From Ophiosphaerella korrae (lineage: Eukaryota > Ascomycota > Dothideomycetes > Pleosporales > Phaeosphaeriaceae): a stretch of DNA of 64,000 nt. This document shows, piece by piece, positions 62,215 through 64,000 of this stretch; position 1 is the first letter of the stretch; every line of letters begins with the position of its first letter. The notes below the pieces were generated by a model. The model made no database searches. It saw only the letters and a program-made list of their open reading frames with translations, and was not told the origin of the DNA. A program made the position numbers and the translations under genes. The stretch lies in assembly GCA_028456385.1 (NCBI GenBank), contig JALNQF010000226.1, forward strand, positions 1-64,000, in the 5' to 3' direction.

Positions 62215-64000
62215 TCTTTTAAATCTAATAATAGCTTATATAGCCTTATTAAAAAAAAAAAAAAACTTAGGTTCTCTCTATAATACTACTTATATAAAGC
62301 TAAGACGTTTTTTAATAATTAAAGTAGTTATAAGTATAGTACTATAGCTTAAAGCTATAATAAATAGAAGTTTATAACTTAACTTCTTATTAGCTATAGT
62401 AGTAAAGAAATAGAGCTTCTTTATTACTTCTCTACTTAATATAATAGTAGAGGGCGTAAATAGAGAAGAGTTAAACGTATATAGTATAATAATAGTAGAT
62501 ATTACTTTTATAGATATGCTAGGTAATATTTATAGTAATAGATACTAAAAAGTATAATATATACCTTAGTTTACCTTAGATTAATAAGTATTAACCTAAA
62601 ATAGGCTATAGTACTAAGAGAGTACTCTTCTAAGATAAGAAAGCTAAAAATATACATAAGTTTAAACTAGTAAGTATAGAAAATACTAAATAGTTTAACT
62701 AAATAATATATAGTTTATAAAGTAATATATATATATATTTAGTAAGCTATATAAGCTAAAGTAGCTTAATTAGCTCTAAAAGAAGCTTATTACTCTTATA
62801 ATATACTAAGTATATAGATATAGCTTCTAAAAAAGACTCTATAACTCTAGTAAAGTATAGACTTTAAGATTTAGCTATAAATTTAGTATAAAATATATAA
62901 CTACTTTACTAGTTACTATATAATCTCTTAGTAACTAAGTTATAAGTACTAAAGAAATACCTAGCTAACTTTATAAGTTAAGAGTAGATAAAATACTTAA
63001 AATCTATAGTAAAGGCCCTAATACTCTTTATAAAGAAAAAAGATAGTAGCTTAAAGCTATATATAGACTATAGAGGTTTTAATAAAATAACTCTTAAGAA
63101 CTAGTATTTATTACTTCTAATTATAGAGTTACTAGAGTAGTTAGCTTAAGTAAAGTACTATACTAAGCTAGATATTAGAGATACGTACTACTATATTAGA
63201 ATTAAAGAAGGTAATAAATAGAAAACTACCTTTAAAACTAGATATAACTACTTTAAGTATATAGTAATACTTTTTAGCCTTATAAACGCTCTAGCCTAGT
63301 TCTATACTTATATAAACTAAGTATTAGTAGGTCTTATTAATATTACTTATATTATCTACTTTAATAATATCCTAGTCTTCTTAAATATAGAAGAAGAGTA
63401 CGTAAGCTATATAAAAGAAGGACTAAAAAAGCTATACTAATTTAAGTTATTTATAAAGCTTAAAAATATAAGTAGTATATATAGTATATAGAGTACCTAG
63501 AGTATATTATTTTACTTAAAAAGGTTAGCGTAGATATAAGTTATATTAAAATAGTATAAGAATAGCTAATTCTATATATAGTATATAAAATAAAGGTATT
63601 TATTAGGTTTATAAACTACTATAGGAAATTTATAAGTAGATTCTTTTATATTACTTTACTTGTAATAAAATTAACTTAAAAGGGCTTAAATATAGCCTAG
63701 AGTAGGCTTACCTAAAAGAGAAAAGAAAGCTAGAGAATTAAAATTAGAAAAGAAGTACGCTAAGCCTTCTAAAAACTAAAAGACGCTTTCTTTAAAGTAC
63801 TTATCTTTACGTACTTTATATAAAGAAAAGAGACTAGAGTAGAAGTTAATACTTTAAGTAGAGTAATTATAGGTATATTAAGCTAATTAGTTCTAACTAA
63901 AAGTAACTTAGCCTAGTAGAGGCTAGTTAACTTCTTTTTAAAGAAATTTATCTAAGTAGAGTATAATTATAATACGTATAACTAAAAGTTACTTATAATA
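62215..64000 (+). mobile_element. Ty3/Gypsy element H, plus-strand copy, truncated by window edge
   Basis: Homologous to the complement of 36151-40100. RT motifs are clear: an LFIKKKDSSLKLY-IDYRGFNKIT block at about 63010-63090, a TYYYIRIKEGN block at about 63185-63220, and YFNNILVF at about 63355-63380, where both Asp of YFDD have become Asn. The start of RNase H follows at about 63750-63990. A long A run at about 62250 is shared with the other copy. Pol continues past the window. Confidence 0.85.

Noticed and set aside
1..64000. Centromere or telomere identity for the region
   Set aside because: AT-rich nested Gypsy elements fit a centromere or an interstitial AT-isochore equally; no telomere repeat is seen and no chromatin data are available.

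Overview
The window looks like a filamentous ascomycete (Pezizomycotina) AT-rich block: a stack of nested transposable elements destroyed by repeat-induced point mutation (RIP), interrupted by one gene-bearing island of ordinary composition. In most of the sequence CA and TG dinucleotides are nearly absent and TA is in large excess. Reading frames of recognisable retroelement proteins are cut by TAG/TAA where CAG, CAA or TGG codons are expected. The small spliceosomal introns in the island and the RIP signature point to a fungus. The species cannot be named; the layout resembles the AT-isochores known from Dothideomycetes (inference).

Layout. 1-5253: minus-strand Ty3/Gypsy chromovirus (A1), running off the left edge. 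5254-17016: plus-strand relative (A2), with a complete element C (9743-16559, TSD CTAAG) nested in its 3' UTR. 17017-18017: unrecognised RIPed sequence, a 186-bp LTR-like repeat and a scrap of pogo/Fot1 transposon. 18018-27342: minus-strand Gypsy element B, itself carrying a pogo/Fot1-like transposon (20723-22584) and a 425-bp foldback MITE (25442-25866). 27343-27838: 3' remnant of another pogo element, across which RIP fades out.

27839-32334 is the island. It holds a tRNA-Trp(CCA)-like gene split by what looks exactly like a spliceosomal intron. It also holds a multi-exon protein gene of unknown function (about 29273-31628) with one in-frame TGA and a cysteine-rich second half. A roughly 200-bp repeat with two tandem hairpins lies at both ends of the island in the same orientation; the left copy is intact and the right copy is RIPed.

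32335-40397: RIPed sequence of unknown family, a second 186-bp repeat, a RIP-killed multi-intron gene whose introns share a core (about 34980-36150), and a minus-strand Gypsy element H. 40398-52013: Gypsy element D, split by chimeric element E/F (42295-51729, TSD ACTAT), which carries another pogo-like transposon (46291-48149). 52014-59053: Gypsy element G. 59054-62214: Ty1/Copia remnant. 62215-64000: a second H copy, running off the right edge.

No transposable element looks active: the second Asp of the RT YxDD motif reads Asn in every Gypsy copy read, and the gag zinc-knuckle ligands read Tyr. The only plausible functional genes are in the island.
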